DNA from: Gammaproteobacteria bacterium
GTDB taxonomy: Bacteria > Pseudomonadota > Gammaproteobacteria > GCA-001735895
Assembly (NCBI GenBank): GCA_024232855.1
Contig: JAAEPH010000138.1
Location: forward strand, 1-42,053
Direction: 5' to 3'
Length of the DNA: 42,053 nucleotides
Below are positions 16,590-27,564 of the stretch, piece by piece. A program made the position numbers and the translations under genes. Below the pieces are notes generated by a model. That model was not told the origin of the DNA. It worked only from the letters and a program-made list of their open reading frames with translations, and did no database searches. Position 1 is the stretch's first letter, and the number at the start of each line of letters is the position of its first letter.

Positions 16590-16608
16590 CTATAGGTGAT
16601 GCCTATAG
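16590..16608. promoter_or_regulatory. Palindromic LysR-type operator upstream of phnA
   Basis: CTATAGG (16590-16596) and CCTATAG (16602-16608) are a perfect 7-bp inverted repeat with a 5-bp spacer. The inner part is a T-N11-A box, the classic LysR signature. It lies about 80 bp before the phnA start in the 106-bp gap after the LysR gene, a fitting position for activation. No second copy was found near phnW or phnX. Confidence 0.55.
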
Positions 16609-16686
16609 ATAGCATCTGCAATATCGATTTTACCTTAATCGAGATAACGGTATATTGGCGCAGCTTTTAACCTGATCGGATACAAC

Positions 16687-17940
16687 ATGAGCCCGGAAAA
16701 ACCGCTAATCAGTGTCAACGGCCGCGACTATCGCTGGCCGCAAAAACCCTGTGTCGTGGTCTGCATCGATGGTTCGGAGCCGGATTACATCGAGCAGGCG
16801 ATTGCGGCCGGCGTCATGCCGTGGATGAAGAACATCGTCGAACGGCAAGGTAGCGATTTGCGCGCTCATTGCGTGGTGCCGAGTTTCACCAATCCGAACA
16901 ATATCTCCATCGTCACCGGCGTACCCCCGGTCGTACATGGCATCTGCGGTAACTTTTACTACGACCGTGACAACGATCGCGAAGTGATGATGAACGAACC
17001 CGAATTGTTGCGCACACCGACCATTTTCAAGGCCTTCCAGGATGCGGGCGCCAGGGTTGCGATCATCACCGCGAAAGACAAGCTGCGGCGCCTGCTCGGT
17101 AACGAGCTGGAACTCGGCGAGAATGGCGCGATCTGTTTTTCATCGGAGAAATCGGACCAGGTCAGCCTCGCCGGAAACGGTATCGAAAACGTGCTCGACA
17201 TGGTCGGCATGGAAGTGCCTTCGGTGTACAGCGCCGAACTGTCCGAGTTCATCTTCGCCGCCGGCGTCAAGCTGATGGAAACGGTCCGCCCGGACCTGAT
17301 GTACCTGTCCACCACCGACTACATCCAGCACAAGTTCGCGCCGGGTAGCGACGGCGCCAATTCGTTCTACGCGATGATGGATAAGTACTGGGCGCAGCTA
17401 GATGCGCTCGGTGCGGTGATCGCGTTGACCGCCGATCACGGCATGAACGCCAAGCACGATGCGCTCGGCGATCCCAATGTCATTTACCTTCAGGATGAAA
17501 TGGATCGCATTCTTTCCCCGGGCGCGGCGCGCGTGATCCTGCCGATTACCGATCCCTACGTCGTGCATCACGGCGCGCTTGGCTCCTACGCGACCGTCTA
17601 CCTGCCAGACGGCGCCGATATCGAAACACTGAAAAGCGAACTCGGCGCGATCGATGGCATCGACGCCGTGTATGGCAACCGCGAAGGTTGCGAACGTTTT
17701 GACCTGGCCACTGATCGCATGGGCGACCTCATCCTGGTGTCGAGCAAAGAGGTCGTCATCGGCACTACCGCGTCGCGCCACGACCTTTCAGGCCTCGACG
17801 CGCCGCTGCGCTCACACGGCGGTGTCACCGAGCAGACGGTTCCGCTGATCGTCAGCCAGCCGGTGGTAAGCCTCGACCAGACCCGGCAGCTGCACAATTA
17901 CGACATTTTCAACCTCACCCTCAACCACCTGGCACACTAG
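16687..17940 (+). CDS. phnA: Phosphonoacetate hydrolase PhnA
   Basis: PhnA splits phosphonoacetate into acetate and phosphate. This 417-residue protein belongs to the alkaline phosphatase superfamily with two zinc ions. Visible site residues are Asp28 in [10 protein letters not shown], the nucleophile Thr68 in PSFTNPNN, Asp and His in [10 protein letters not shown], Asp and His in LTADHGMN, and a late His in [10 protein letters not shown]. These match the metal and nucleophile set described for the Sinorhizobium meliloti enzyme. The length is normal. It is followed after 10 bp by phnY, which makes its substrate. This is not the unrelated E. coli gene also called phnA. Confidence 0.93.
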   Translation: MSPEKPLISVNGRDYRWPQKPCVVVCIDGSEPDYIEQAIAAGVMPWMKNIVERQGSDLRAHCVVPSFTNPNNISIVTGVPPVVHGICGNFYYDRDNDREVMMNEPELLRTPTIFKAFQDAGARVAIITAKDKLRRLLGNELELGENGAICFSSEKSDQVSLAGNGIENVLDMVGMEVPSVYSAELSEFIFAAGVKLMETVRPDLMYLSTTDYIQHKFAPGSDGANSFYAMMDKYWAQLDALGAVIALTADHGMNAKHDALGDPNVIYLQDEMDRILSPGAARVILPITDPYVVHHGALGSYATVYLPDGADIETLKSELGAIDGIDAVYGNREGCERFDLATDRMGDLILVSSKEVVIGTTASRHDLSGLDAPLRSHGGVTEQTVPLIVSQPVVSLDQTRQLHNYDIFNLTLNHLAH

Positions 17941-17950
17941 AGAATTACCT

Positions 17951-19393
17951 ATGGACTCTCCCATGATCACCCGGCATGAAAAAATGCGTATCGCAGGCAA
18001 ACTCGTCGATGGCGATACCGGTAAAAACATCGAGGTATTGAATCCCTACAACGGCGAGGTGGTCGGCGCCGTGCCGCGTGCGAGTCGTGAGCAGGTCGCC
18101 GGCGCCTTCGAAATTGCCGCCAACTACAAACCCCGGTTGACGCGTTACCAGCGCCAGCAAATCCTGCTCAGGACCGCCGAGATCATCGTCTCGCGCCGCG
18201 ACGAGATTTCCGACCTGATTACGGCCGAGAGCGGGCTCAGTAAAAAGGACAGCCTGTATGAGGTTGGACGCGCCTTCGATGTGTACAGTCTCGCGGGTCA
18301 ACTGTGCATCAACGACGACAGCCAGGTCTTCTCCTGTGACCTGACGCCGCACGGCAAGCAACGCAAGATTTTCACGCAACGCGATCCGCTGCTGGGCGCG
18401 ATTTCGGCGATCACACCGTTCAATCATCCGCTCAACATGATTTCGCACAAGATCGCGCCTTCGATCGCGACCAATAACTGCATGGTCGCTAAACCGACCG
18501 AACAGACGCCGCTGACTGCGCTGCTTCTGGCCGACATTCTTTACGAGGCGGGGTTGCCACCGCAAATGTTATCGATTGTTACCGGATTACCTGCCGATAT
18601 GGGCGACGAAATGCTGACCAACCGGCATATTGATCTGGTTACTTTTACCGGCAGTGTTGGCGTCGGAAAGTATATTGCCGAAACCGCCGGCTATCGCCGA
18701 ACCGTGCTCGAGCTCGGCGGTAACGCCCCATTGATCGTGATGGACGACGCCGACCTCGACAGGGCGGCCGAACTTGCCGTCGCCGGCGGCACCAAGAATT
18801 CCGGGCAACGCTGCACCGCGGTCAAGCGCGTGCTGTGCATCGATTCGGTTGCCGATGAGTTTGCCGCACTGGTTGCGGAAAAGGCGGCGAAATTGAAATA
18901 CGGCGACCCGATGGATCCGGATACCGACGTCGGCACCGTCATCAACGAAGCTTCCGCGATCCTCTTTCAGGACCGCGTCAACGACGCCATCGAGAAAGGC
19001 GCCACGCTGTTGTACGGTAACGACCGCCAGGGCGCGGTTTACTCGCCGACGGTGCTCGATCACGTTCCCTTTGACTGCGATCTGGTGCGCGAGGAAACTT
19101 TCGGCCCGCCGATTCCGATCATCCGCGTGAGAGATATCGACCACGCGATCGAGGTTTCAAATTCGACCGCATTCGGGCTTTCATCGGGCGTTTGCACCAA
19201 CCGCATGGACGATATCATTCGTTTTATCAACGAACTCGAAACCGGCACGGTCAACATCTGGGAAGTCCCGGGCTACCGCATCGAAATGTCACCCTTCGGC
19301 GGCATCAAGGATTCCGGTCTCGGCTACAAGGAAGGCGTCATCGAAGCGATGAATTCCTACACCAACGTCAAGACCTTCTCGCTGCCCTGGTAG
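17951..19393 (+). CDS. phnY: Phosphonoacetaldehyde dehydrogenase PhnY
   Basis: PhnY oxidises phosphonoacetaldehyde to phosphonoacetate with NAD. The 480-residue aldehyde dehydrogenase has its general-base glutamate in LELGGNAPL, the catalytic Cys288 in [11 protein letters not shown], the motif [10 protein letters not shown] near the end, and [16 protein letters not shown] at the C-terminus. The family alone would leave the aldehyde open, but the direct link to phnA, phnW and phnX fixes the role with good confidence. The start at 17951 lacks a clear ribosome site, and a second ATG lies at 17963; translation may be coupled to phnA. Confidence 0.9.
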   Translation: MDSPMITRHEKMRIAGKLVDGDTGKNIEVLNPYNGEVVGAVPRASREQVAGAFEIAANYKPRLTRYQRQQILLRTAEIIVSRRDEISDLITAESGLSKKDSLYEVGRAFDVYSLAGQLCINDDSQVFSCDLTPHGKQRKIFTQRDPLLGAISAITPFNHPLNMISHKIAPSIATNNCMVAKPTEQTPLTALLLADILYEAGLPPQMLSIVTGLPADMGDEMLTNRHIDLVTFTGSVGVGKYIAETAGYRRTVLELGGNAPLIVMDDADLDRAAELAVAGGTKNSGQRCTAVKRVLCIDSVADEFAALVAEKAAKLKYGDPMDPDTDVGTVINEASAILFQDRVNDAIEKGATLLYGNDRQGAVYSPTVLDHVPFDCDLVREETFGPPIPIIRVRDIDHAIEVSNSTAFGLSSGVCTNRMDDIIRFINELETGTVNIWEVPGYRIEMSPFGGIKDSGLGYKEGVIEAMNSYTNVKTFSLPW

Positions 19394-19399
19394 TCGTCC

Positions 19400-19458
19400 C
19401 GAAAAGCGTTATCCGGTTATCAGGGGATGACGATTGGTGAGTGGATTAAGGCTTTTCG
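19400..19458. terminator. Possible shared terminator between convergent phnY and phnX
   Basis: CGAAAAGCGTTATCC (19400-19414) and GGATTAAGGCTTTTCG (19443-19458) are near inverted repeats across the 52-bp gap between the two stop codons. The right arm lies in the 3' end of phnX. The A- and T-rich arms could serve transcripts from both sides. Pairing is imperfect and the loop is long. Confidence 0.3.
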
Positions 19459-20294
19459 CCGCGTCTCATGCGCTGCTCTATATCATCAAGGCAGGGGATC
19501 AAATCCGCGATACTGTCAATGACATAGTGCGCACCACGCTGATACATGGTGGGGTAGATGCGGTCACGGTGTTTTTGCTTGACCTCTTCCGTGAAGGAAT
19601 TCCATTCGTCCAGTTGAACCCCGACTTCATTGCCGGAAATAGCCAGACCGATACCCCAGGCACCCGCATTCAATCCTTCCTCGATGCCCGTCAGCGTATC
19701 GTCAATTTTTACCACCGACTGAACCGGTGAAATATCGAGCTCGAGCATGTTGCGCAGCACCATGTGGGGAAATGGGCGGCCGCGTTTGACATCGCCCGCA
19801 CCGAAAGTTGCATCGGGGACATATCCCTGTTTTTCCGCATCGGCCAGATTGATAGCCAACATGCCAGGCAGGTAACCGGAGGTCGAACCGATCTTGTAAC
19901 CCCGTTTACGGCACTCGGCGATCGCTTCGAGAGTACCCGGGATCAATTGCGAATATTCACTCAGGCAGGCTTCCTGCATCGGCACAAAATCATCGAACAT
20001 TCGGCCCACGTCATCGTCTGTCGGCTCGCTGCCGTGCGTCTCAATCCAGCGCCGGCGTACACTGGGGATTTCGCAAATCAATCCAATATGGACTCTTTTG
20101 TGCGCTCCCATCGGAATTCGGGCTTCCTCGAGGCTGATGGGAACACCGGCCTTTTCGAATACCTGCCGGAAAACCACGGCGGGCGCCATGCAACCGAAAT
20201 CCATGGTAGTGCCCGCCCAGTCGAGAATGACACAACGGATTGGACCCTGGTAATTGCGGGTATACGTGAATTCGCGTTCGTAGGTAAATTGCAT
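19446..20294 (-). CDS. phnX: Phosphonoacetaldehyde hydrolase (phosphonatase) PhnX
   Basis: PhnX cleaves phosphonoacetaldehyde to acetaldehyde and phosphate. The 282-residue HAD enzyme has the nucleophile Asp25 in VILDWAGTTMDFG and the Schiff-base Lys66 in the cap motif IPMGAHKRVHI. HAD motif II lies in GSTSGYLPGM, and the metal-binding acid motif is in VVKIDDTLTGIEEG. These mark phosphonatase rather than a general HAD phosphatase. It is convergent to phnY and competes with it for the same substrate. Its promoter should lie in 20295-20400. Confidence 0.95.
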   Translation of the reverse strand: MQFTYEREFTYTRNYQGPIRCVILDWAGTTMDFGCMAPAVVFRQVFEKAGVPISLEEARIPMGAHKRVHIGLICEIPSVRRRWIETHGSEPTDDDVGRMFDDFVPMQEACLSEYSQLIPGTLEAIAECRKRGYKIGSTSGYLPGMLAINLADAEKQGYVPDATFGAGDVKRGRPFPHMVLRNMLELDISPVQSVVKIDDTLTGIEEGLNAGAWGIGLAISGNEVGVQLDEWNSFTEEVKQKHRDRIYPTMYQRGAHYVIDSIADLIPCLDDIEQRMRRGEKP

Positions 20295-20400
20295 GATATT
20301 GAGCCCTGGTCTATGTATGGATTGATGCAGGGTATGCGCATATTTCAGGTGTAATCAAGTAGTTATTGTTTATAGTTTGTATCACCTTGACCTATATATC

Positions 20401-20495
20401 GGCGAGGCAGGTTTGCTGTCCCCCGGATTTACCAAGAAAAACCTGGCCTGTCCCCGCATAAGGGCAACGAGTATCCTCGCGCAAGCGGGGATGAT
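20401..20495. repeat. REP-like inverted repeats with TGTCCCC motifs, downstream of acnB
   Basis: Two small dyads sit side by side. CAGGTTT (20408-20414) pairs with AAACCTG (20439-20445), each arm followed by a TGTCCCC motif. CCCCGC (20452-20457) pairs with GCGGGG (20485-20490). The segment ends at the acnB stop codon. TGTCCCC/GGGGACA ends recur in this window (see 31492-31565), so these may be remnants of one REP family. It may also help end the acnB transcript. Confidence 0.45.
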
Positions 20496-23075
20496 TTACG
20501 CCACTTTGACGGGGAAGGCTTTGTCGGCCGCCGAAGTGTAGTTTTCCATTTCGTTGAAATTCAGGTATCGGTAGACATCATCGGCCATCGTGTCGATATC
20601 TTTGGCGAATTGCATGTATTCATCCGTGCTCGGAATCTTGCCGAGGATCGACGCAACCGCGGCCAGTTCCGCGGAAGCGAGGTACACGTCGGCGCCCGTG
20701 CCGAGGCGATTCGGGAAGTTTCGCGTCGAGGTTGATACCGCGGTCGAATTTTCCGCGATTCGCGCCTGGTTGCCCATGCACAGCGAACAGCCCGGCATTT
20801 CGGTGCGCGCACCGGTGCGGCCGAAGATATTGTAGTAACCCTCGGCGGTGAGTTGCGCTTCGTCCATCCTGGTCGGCGGCGCGATCCACAGGCGTGTCGC
20901 CACCGGCGACTCGAGCTTGTCCAGCAGCTTGCCGGCGGCGCGAAAATGACCGATGTTGGTCATGCAGGAACCGATAAAAACTTCGTCGATTTTTTGCCCG
21001 GCGACTGCCGACAGGGGTTTGACGTCATCGGGGTCGTTGGGACAGGCCAGTAACGGTTCGCTGATTTCGTCGAGGTCGATTTCGATGATCTCGGCGTACT
21101 CGGCATCGGCGTCGCCGTCGAGCAGCTCGGGATTGGCGAGCCAGGCTTCCATTTCATCGATGCGGCGCGTAATCGTGCGCACATCACCATAGCCTTCACT
21201 GATCATCCACTTGAACATGACGATATTCGAATTCATGTACTCGATGATCGGCTCCTTGTCGAGCTTGACGGCACAGCCCGATGCCGAGCGCTCCGCCGAC
21301 GAGTCCGACAGTTCGAAAGCCTGCTCGACCTTGAGTTGCGGCAAGCCTTCGATTTCGAGCACGCGCCCGGAGAAGACATTCTTTTTACCCTTCTTTTCCA
21401 CCGTCAACAGGCCGCGTTGAATGGCCGCGTAGGGAATCGCGTTGACCAGGTCGCGCAGGGTGATGCCGGGTTGCATCTCGCCCTTGAAACGAACCAGTAC
21501 CGATTCCGGCATATCCAGCGGCATGACTCCGGTCGCCGCGGCAAAGGCGACCAGTCCGGAGCCGGCCGGGAACGAAATACCGATCGGAAAACGGGTGTGC
21601 GAATCGCCGCCGGTGCCGACCGTGTCCGGCAACAGCATACGGTTCATCCACGAATGGATGACGCCGTCGCCCGGACGCAGCGAGATGCCGCCGCGATTTT
21701 GCATGAAGCCGGGCAACGTGTGGTGGGTAACCACATCCACCGGCTTCGGATAGGGCGCCGTATGGCAGAAAGACTGCATCACCAGGTCGGCGGAAAAACC
21801 GAGGCAGGCGAGGTCTTTTAATTCGTCTCGCGTCATCGGCCCGGTCGTGTCCTGTGAACCGACGGTGGTCATTTTGGGCTCACAGTACATGCCGGCGCGC
21901 ACGCCGGGTAGACCACAGGCCTTGCCGACCATCTTCTGCGCCAGGGTATAACCCTTGCCGCTATCCGCGGGTATCTCGGGCTTTTCAAACAGATCGGCTT
22001 CACCCAGACCCAGCGCCTCGCGTGCGCGCCCGGTCAGGCCACGCCCGATAATCAGCGGGATACGGCCACCGGCCTGGACTTCGTCCTGGAGGACGTTGGT
22101 GCTGAGTTCGAAGGTTGCGATCACTTCATCACTATCGTGGCGCGTAACCCTGCCCTCGTGCGGATAGACATCGATGACATCGCCCATTTCCATCTTGCTG
22201 ACATCCATTTCGATCGGTAAGGCGCCGGCATCTTCCATGGTATTGAAGAAAATTGGCGCGATCTTGCCGCCGAAGCAGTAACCGCCGTTGCGCTTGTTGG
22301 GAATATGGGGGATATCGTCGCCCATGTGCCACAACACCGAGTTGGTTGCCGATTTACGCGACGAACCGGTGCCGACGACATCGCCGACATAGGCGATCGG
22401 ATGACCCCGCTCTTTAAGCTCGCCGATCTTTTCGAGCGGTTTGTCGGTCAGTCCTTCGCGCGGATTTTTCAGCATCGCGTTGGCGTGTAAGGGAATATCG
22501 GGTCGCGACCAGGCATTCTGCGCCGGCGACAGATCATCGGTATTGGTTTCGCCCGGGACCTTGAAGACCGACACCGTGATTTTATCGGCGAGTGGCGGCC
22601 GAAAGGTAAACCACTCGGCGTTGGCCCAGGATTCAAGCACCTTGCGGGCATGCGTGTTACCGGCTTCGGCCTTGTCGACGACATCGTGAAAGGCGTCGAA
22701 CACCAGCAGGGCGCCGGATAGCGCGGTCACCGCCGCCGACGCGGTTTCGTCATCATCGAGGCAGGCGATCAACGGCTCGATGTTGTAACCACCCAGCATG
22801 CTGCCGAGAATTTCAACTGCCCGGACCTTGTCGATCAACGGGGTCGCGGCCTCGCCGCGGCTGACGGCGGCGAGGAAACCCGCCTTCACGTAGGCGGCTT
22901 CGTCGACCCCCGCGGGGACGTGCTCGGTGAGCAATTCCATCAGGTAGTTTTCTTCGCCGGCCGGTGGATTCTTGATCAGTTCGACCAGATCGGCGGTTTG
23001 CTGCGCATCCAGCGGTCTGGGCGGAATGCCCTGTTGTGCACGTTCGTCTATGTGTTCGCGGTAAGCCTGTAACAT
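20496..23075 (-). CDS. acnB: Bifunctional aconitate hydratase / 2-methylisocitrate dehydratase AcnB
   Basis: AcnB isomerises citrate to isocitrate in the TCA cycle and can also hydrate 2-methylaconitate to methylisocitrate. The 859-residue length and domain order are those of AcnB: an N-terminal HEAT-like domain (starts [20 protein letters not shown]), then the swivel domain, then the Fe-S core. The 4Fe-4S cysteines are in [11 protein letters not shown] and [13 protein letters not shown]. It follows gltA at 44 bp on the same strand, suggesting a gltA-acnB operon, and may also serve the methylcitrate cycle encoded nearby. Confidence 0.96.
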   Translation of the reverse strand: MLQAYREHIDERAQQGIPPRPLDAQQTADLVELIKNPPAGEENYLMELLTEHVPAGVDEAAYVKAGFLAAVSRGEAATPLIDKVRAVEILGSMLGGYNIEPLIACLDDDETASAAVTALSGALLVFDAFHDVVDKAEAGNTHARKVLESWANAEWFTFRPPLADKITVSVFKVPGETNTDDLSPAQNAWSRPDIPLHANAMLKNPREGLTDKPLEKIGELKERGHPIAYVGDVVGTGSSRKSATNSVLWHMGDDIPHIPNKRNGGYCFGGKIAPIFFNTMEDAGALPIEMDVSKMEMGDVIDVYPHEGRVTRHDSDEVIATFELSTNVLQDEVQAGGRIPLIIGRGLTGRAREALGLGEADLFEKPEIPADSGKGYTLAQKMVGKACGLPGVRAGMYCEPKMTTVGSQDTTGPMTRDELKDLACLGFSADLVMQSFCHTAPYPKPVDVVTHHTLPGFMQNRGGISLRPGDGVIHSWMNRMLLPDTVGTGGDSHTRFPIGISFPAGSGLVAFAAATGVMPLDMPESVLVRFKGEMQPGITLRDLVNAIPYAAIQRGLLTVEKKGKKNVFSGRVLEIEGLPQLKVEQAFELSDSSAERSASGCAVKLDKEPIIEYMNSNIVMFKWMISEGYGDVRTITRRIDEMEAWLANPELLDGDADAEYAEIIEIDLDEISEPLLACPNDPDDVKPLSAVAGQKIDEVFIGSCMTNIGHFRAAGKLLDKLESPVATRLWIAPPTRMDEAQLTAEGYYNIFGRTGARTEMPGCSLCMGNQARIAENSTAVSTSTRNFPNRLGTGADVYLASAELAAVASILGKIPSTDEYMQFAKDIDTMADDVYRYLNFNEMENYTSAADKAFPVKVA

Positions 23076-23119
23076 TTCGGAAATCTCGTTGGTTTGCAGA
23101 AGAAATAAATAGTGATCGA

Positions 23120-24424
23120 TCAGCGTTTATCAATCGGCACGTAATCGAGGTCGATCGCGCCATTATACAACTGCCGGGGACGTCCTATTTTAGCCTCGGA
23201 ATCCGTCATCATTTCGTTCCACTGCGAAATCCAGCCAATAGTGCGCGCCATCGCGAAGATGACGGTAAACATGTTCATCGGAATCCCCATCGCCAGAAAG
23301 ATGATTCCCGAGTAAAAGTCCACGTTCGGGTAGAGGTTGCGCTGCACGAAATAATCGTCTTCGAGTGCAACCTTTTCAAGCGCCATCGCCGTTTCCAGTA
23401 ATTTCTGCTGCTCACCGGTAGCCTCCATGTCGTTCAGCAACTTGTGGCATATTTCACGGATCAGCTTGGCGCGCGGATCGTAATTCTTGTACACGCGGTG
23501 CCCAAAGCCCATCAGGCGAAAAGAATCGTTCTTGTCCTTGGCGCGATCGACAAAGGCCTGCAGCGGTTTACCCGACTCGTTGATATCGATGAGCATGCGC
23601 ACCACCGCTTCGTTGGCGCCACCGTGCGCCGGCCCCCACAGCGCGGCAATACCGGAGGCCACCGCGGCAAACGGGTTGGCGTCGGAGCTGCCGGCGAGGC
23701 GCACCGTCGCGGTTGATGCGTTCTGTTCGTGATCGGCATGCAGGATCATGATCAGATCGAGCGCCTTGGCGAGCAATGGATCCGGCGTATAGTCTTCCGA
23801 AGGCATCGAAAACATCATGTACAAGAAATTTTCGGTATAGTTGAGATGATTTCTCGGATAGACAAACGGCTTGCCGTTGGCGTAGCGATAACTCATCGCG
23901 GCGATGGTCGGCATCTTCGCCATCAGTCGATATGCGGTAATCATGCGGTGCTCTTCGTTATGAATATCCATGTGATCGTGATAGAACGCCGCGAGCGCGC
24001 CGACCACGCCAACCATGATCGCCATCGGGTGGGCATCGCGCCGAAAACCCCAGAAAAAGCGGATCATGGCTTCGTGCAGCATGGTGTGATTGGTCACGGT
24101 GGCTTCGAACTCGGCGAGTTCGTCTTGCGACGGCAGGCGGCCGTTCAGCAGCAAGTAGCAGACTTCAAGATAAGAGCTTTGCTCGGCGAGCTGATCGATC
24201 GGGTATCCCCGGTACTGCAGGACCCCCTGGTCGCCATCGAGGAAAGTGATTGCGCTGGAACAGCTCGCCGTCGACATGAAACCGGGGTCGTAAGTAAAGT
24301 AGCCCAGTTCCTTGTAGAGCTTACCGATATCAATGACCCCGGGGCCGGCGGTGGGGATTAAAATCGGTAACTTGACTTCTTTACCGGTGGAGTCGTCGAT
24401 AATGGTTACGGTATCAGTACTCAT
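23120..24424 (-). CDS. gltA: Citrate synthase (type II) GltA
   Basis: Citrate synthase condenses acetyl-CoA and oxaloacetate. The 434-residue protein has the N-terminal domain of the NADH-sensitive hexameric type ([20 protein letters not shown]). The catalytic histidines lie in [10 protein letters not shown] with [10 protein letters not shown], and in [15 protein letters not shown]. The catalytic aspartate lies in the C-terminal segment that includes [10 protein letters not shown]. It is the first gene of a probable gltA-acnB operon and is divergent from the prp operon across 323 bp. It is distinct from the shorter prpC product, which lacks the N-terminal domain. Confidence 0.96.
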   Translation of the reverse strand: MSTDTVTIIDDSTGKEVKLPILIPTAGPGVIDIGKLYKELGYFTYDPGFMSTASCSSAITFLDGDQGVLQYRGYPIDQLAEQSSYLEVCYLLLNGRLPSQDELAEFEATVTNHTMLHEAMIRFFWGFRRDAHPMAIMVGVVGALAAFYHDHMDIHNEEHRMITAYRLMAKMPTIAAMSYRYANGKPFVYPRNHLNYTENFLYMMFSMPSEDYTPDPLLAKALDLIMILHADHEQNASTATVRLAGSSDANPFAAVASGIAALWGPAHGGANEAVVRMLIDINESGKPLQAFVDRAKDKNDSFRLMGFGHRVYKNYDPRAKLIREICHKLLNDMEATGEQQKLLETAMALEKVALEDDYFVQRNLYPNVDFYSGIIFLAMGIPMNMFTVIFAMARTIGWISQWNEMMTDSEAKIGRPRQLYNGAIDLDYVPIDKR

Positions 24425-24671
24425 GGAATATCCTCTATGGTCAAGGTATCTCGGCTAACGGTTTTTCTCTGGTGTTAACGAAGACCAGCCCGGTCAAAGA
24501 CCGGTCTGGCAAGACAACGGTGAGGGCACAATATACCCATTATTGAAGATACCCGCTAACACAGATGACTATTATTGAATTAACTTATCCTGAAAATTAA
24601 TTCTCCAAACCCGCAATACGCCTGGTTTCGGGGCCAGGTCAACAAGGGACAGGCTATTTTCTATCGGCCTT
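24425..24671. other. Divergent intergenic region between gltA and the prp regulator (gltA-proximal part)
   Basis: No gene is seen. A hairpin lies at 24486-24510 (CCAGCCCGGT and ACCGGTCTGG, one mismatch), about 60-85 bp before the gltA start, and a smaller one at 24621-24638 (CCTGG and CCAGG). Neither has a T-tract in a useful orientation. The gltA promoter must lie here, but no clear -35/-10 pair was identified on the minus strand. Confidence 0.4.
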
Positions 24672-24745
24672 ATTGTTGACAATATTAGCAAATAAATGCA
24701 TATTTCAGCCGATATTTGCATATTGGCCCGTCAATTGTTGACAAT
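24672..24745 (+). promoter_or_regulatory. prp promoter with two identical palindromic operators
   Basis: The palindrome ATTGTTGACAAT occurs twice, at 24672-24683 and 24734-24745, 62 bp apart (about six helical turns). The first copy contains TTGACA (24676-24681), a perfect -35 element, with CATATT 17 bp further on as a moderate -10. The second copy ends 2 bp before the ATG of the GntR regulator, leaving no Shine-Dalgarno sequence. FadR-type GntR proteins bind short palindromes of this form, so autoregulation of the prp operon is the natural reading. Confidence 0.65.
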
Positions 24746-24747
24746 TT

Positions 24748-25446
24748 ATGAACGAAACATCGACACCCGCTAACCCTGGCGAAGCACTCGAAGCACCGAC
24801 CCTGGCGCGACGCTGCTTCGAAAGCATCAAGGCCGACGTCATTAGCGGCCAGCTCGCGCAGGGCACCAAAATCGTCGAATCGGACCTCGCCCTGAAGTAC
24901 GGCATCAGCCGCGGCCCGTTGCGCGAGGCCATTCATCGCCTCGAACAAATCAAGCTGGTCGTGCGCATTCCGCACGCCGGTTCGCGCGTGGTAAGGCTCG
25001 ATAGCAAGATGATGGAGGATATCTATATCGCGCGTGAATCGCTGGAAGGCATGGCGGCGAGACTCGCCGCGCGCCTGATGTCGGAGGCCGAGATCAGCGC
25101 CCTGTTGGACCTGCTCGAGGCGCATGCGGACGGCATCGACAAAACCGAAGGCAGGGCCTACTTTCAAAGCGAGGGCGACATCGATTTTCACTACCGTATC
25201 GCGCTTGCCAGCCGCAACCAGTGGATACTGGAAAACCTGCACGGTGAACTCTACCAGCTGATTCGCATGTGCCGTCACCAATCGGGACGCTCCCCGGCGC
25301 GCGCGCAAATCGCGCTCGACCAGCACCGCCAGATCGCGAACGCCATCGCCCGGCGCGACGAAGAGCTGGCAGAAATATTAATGCGGCGTCACATCAGCGG
25401 CGCCTGGGAAACCGTCAGGAAAATACTCGAGGATCAAAATGACTGA
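24748..25446 (+). CDS. GntR-family (FCD domain) regulator of the methylcitrate operon
   Basis: This 232-residue FadR-type regulator has an N-terminal winged HTH at about 22-85 ([18 protein letters not shown], then [20 protein letters not shown]) and an all-helical FCD ligand domain from about residue 90. Conserved Asp/His metal-site positions fall within DIDFHYRI and DQHRQI. It is the first gene of the prp operon and overlaps prpB by 8 bp, so it is translationally coupled. Such GntR proteins replace the sigma-54 activator PrpR in many proteobacteria. Methylcitrate or methylisocitrate would be the expected ligand, by analogy only. No ribosome site precedes the ATG. Confidence 0.88.
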   Translation: MNETSTPANPGEALEAPTLARRCFESIKADVISGQLAQGTKIVESDLALKYGISRGPLREAIHRLEQIKLVVRIPHAGSRVVRLDSKMMEDIYIARESLEGMAARLAARLMSEAEISALLDLLEAHADGIDKTEGRAYFQSEGDIDFHYRIALASRNQWILENLHGELYQLIRMCRHQSGRSPARAQIALDQHRQIANAIARRDEELAEILMRRHISGAWETVRKILEDQND

Positions 25447-26326
25447 AGCACAAACACCCGGCAGCAAACTACGCGCGGCGGTGGCGGCCAACAATCCGCT
25501 ACAGGTCGTCGGCGCGGTTAACGCCTACAACGCGATCATGGCGCAGAAAAGCGGCCACAAGGCGCTTTACCTGTCCGGCGGCGGCGTCGCCGCCTGCTCG
25601 CTCGGCACCCCCGACCTCGGCATCAGCACGCTCGCCGACGTGCTCGAAGACGCGCGCCGCATCACCGATGCGAGCGATCTGCCGCTGCTGGTCGACATCG
25701 ATGTCGGCTGGGGCGGGGCCTTCAACATCGCGCGCTGCATCCGTGAAATGATCCGCACCGACGTCGCCGGCGTCCACATCGAAGACCAGGTCATGCAGAA
25801 GCGCTGCGGTCACCGGCCCAACAAGGCTATCGTTTCCAGCGCGGAAATGGTGGACCGGGTCAAGGCCGCGGTCGATGCGCGCAGCGATGCCGGTTTCGTC
25901 ATCATGGCGCGCACCGACGCACTTGCCGTGGAAGGCATGAATGCCGCGATCGAGCGCGCCCAGGCTTGCGTCGAAGCCGGCGCCGACATGATTTTCCCGG
26001 AAGCCATGACCGAGCTCGAGCAATATCAACAGTTTGTCGAGGCGGTAGGGGTGCCGGTACTCGCAAACATCACCGAATTCGGCGCCACGCCCCTGTTTAG
26101 CAACGAGCAACTGGCCTCGGTCGGGGTCAAGCTTGCGCTATATCCATTGAGCGCGTTTCGCGCGGCGAGCCTGGCGGCGTTAAACGTATACCGTCACATT
26201 CTCAGCGACGGCACCCAGCAAAACGTAGTCGATAGCATGCAGACCCGCATGGAACTGTATGACTTTCTCGACTACCACGATTACGAACAAACCCTGGATA
26301 AATTATTTGACGAGGAATCATCATGA
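25439..26326 (+). CDS. prpB: 2-methylisocitrate lyase PrpB
   Basis: PrpB cleaves 2-methylisocitrate to pyruvate and succinate, the last step of the methylcitrate cycle. The 295-residue protein is a PEP mutase/isocitrate lyase family TIM barrel. The lyase loop motif is [16 protein letters not shown] near residue 115, with the catalytic Cys. Metal-binding acids are in [11 protein letters not shown] and in the [12 protein letters not shown] strand. It overlaps the regulator gene by 8 bp and prpC by 4 bp (ATGA). Confidence 0.96.
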   Translation: MTEAQTPGSKLRAAVAANNPLQVVGAVNAYNAIMAQKSGHKALYLSGGGVAACSLGTPDLGISTLADVLEDARRITDASDLPLLVDIDVGWGGAFNIARCIREMIRTDVAGVHIEDQVMQKRCGHRPNKAIVSSAEMVDRVKAAVDARSDAGFVIMARTDALAVEGMNAAIERAQACVEAGADMIFPEAMTELEQYQQFVEAVGVPVLANITEFGATPLFSNEQLASVGVKLALYPLSAFRAASLAALNVYRHILSDGTQQNVVDSMQTRMELYDFLDYHDYEQTLDKLFDEESS

Positions 26327-27471
26327 CTGAAGCGCCCGCATTCAAACCCAAAAAGTCGGTCGCGCTGTCGGGAACGGCAGCCGGCAACACAGCTATCTGC
26401 ACGGTCGGCAAGACCGGCAACGACCTGCACTACCGGGGGTACGACATTCTCGATATCGCCGAACAGTGCGAATTCGAGGAAATCGCCTACCTGATCATTC
26501 ATGAAAAACTGCCCACCCGGGACGAGCTGGACGCCTACAAGGCCCGCCTCAAGGCGTTGCGCGATGTCCCGCACGAAGTAAAAACCGTGCTCGAACAACT
26601 GCCTTCCAGCACGCATCCAATGGACGTGCTGCGCACCGGCTGTTCGGCGTTCGGCTGCCTGGAACCCGAGGGTGCGATCAGCGATTACGACGCGACGCGC
26701 GCGATCATCGACCGCCTGATGGCGAGCTTCGGCTCGATGCTGACCTACTGGTATCACTACAGCCATCACGGCAAGCGCATCGACCTGGTCACCGACGACG
26801 ATTCCATCGGCGGTCATTTTCTGCACCTGCTACACGGCAAGCCGGCGCCCGAATCCTGGGTCAAGGCAATGCACATATCGCTGATCCTCTACGCCGAGCA
26901 CGAATTCAATGCGTCGACCTTCACCGGGCGCGTGGTGGCCGGCACCAATTCCGATATCTACTCGTGCATGACCGCCGCGATCGGCGCATTGCGCGGCCCC
27001 AAGCACGGGGGCGCCAACGAGGAAGCCTTTCGCATCCAGTCGCGCTACAGCTCGGCGGACGAGGCCGAAACCGATATTCGCGAACGCGTCGCCAACAAGG
27101 AAATCGTCATCGGCTTCGGCCACCCCGTGTACACCATCAGCGACCCGCGTAACGAGGTCATCAAGCGCGTGGCGCGCGATCTGTCCGCGGAAAACGACGA
27201 CATGCTGATGTACGACGTTGCCGAGCGCCTGGAAACGGTCATGTGGGATCTGAAAAACATGTTCCCGAACCTCGACTGGTTCTCCGCCGTCTCCTATCAC
27301 CGGATGGGCGTGCCCACCGACATGTTCACGCCGCTGTTCGTGATCGCGCGTACCACCGGCTGGGGCGCGCACGTGGTCGAGCAACGCCAGGACGGCAAGA
27401 TCATCCGCCCGTCGGCCAACTACACCGGTCCGGAAAACCTCGAATTCGTTCCAATCGAGGATCGAGCTTGA
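26323..27471 (+). CDS. prpC: 2-methylcitrate synthase PrpC
   Basis: PrpC condenses propionyl-CoA with oxaloacetate. The 382-residue protein lacks the N-terminal domain of GltA, as usual for PrpC. It has the PrpC-like start [20 protein letters not shown] and the RGYDILDIA motif. Catalytic residues lie in [26 protein letters not shown] and the [15 protein letters not shown] segment. It overlaps the end of prpB by 4 bp. After it comes a 223-bp gap holding a repeat before acnD. Confidence 0.96.
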   Translation: MTEAPAFKPKKSVALSGTAAGNTAICTVGKTGNDLHYRGYDILDIAEQCEFEEIAYLIIHEKLPTRDELDAYKARLKALRDVPHEVKTVLEQLPSSTHPMDVLRTGCSAFGCLEPEGAISDYDATRAIIDRLMASFGSMLTYWYHYSHHGKRIDLVTDDDSIGGHFLHLLHGKPAPESWVKAMHISLILYAEHEFNASTFTGRVVAGTNSDIYSCMTAAIGALRGPKHGGANEEAFRIQSRYSSADEAETDIRERVANKEIVIGFGHPVYTISDPRNEVIKRVARDLSAENDDMLMYDVAERLETVMWDLKNMFPNLDWFSAVSYHRMGVPTDMFTPLFVIARTTGWGAHVVEQRQDGKIIRPSANYTGPENLEFVPIEDRA

Positions 27472-27564
27472 CCGATTCAAACCATCAACCTCGACCTGTT
27501 TCGGTCGTCGCGAGCAGCTCACCCCGCTGCGTTCCTCTCGATGAACTCAATTCCCAGGAACCCT

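Noticed and set aside
16687-17940. Naming this gene after the E. coli phnA product (zinc-ribbon protein)
   Set aside because: The symbol is shared, but this protein is an alkaline phosphatase superfamily hydrolase with Thr68 as nucleophile.
20452-20490. Clear intrinsic terminator for acnB
   Set aside because: The dyad is GC-rich but has no T-tract on the minus strand, so it is listed only as a REP-like repeat.
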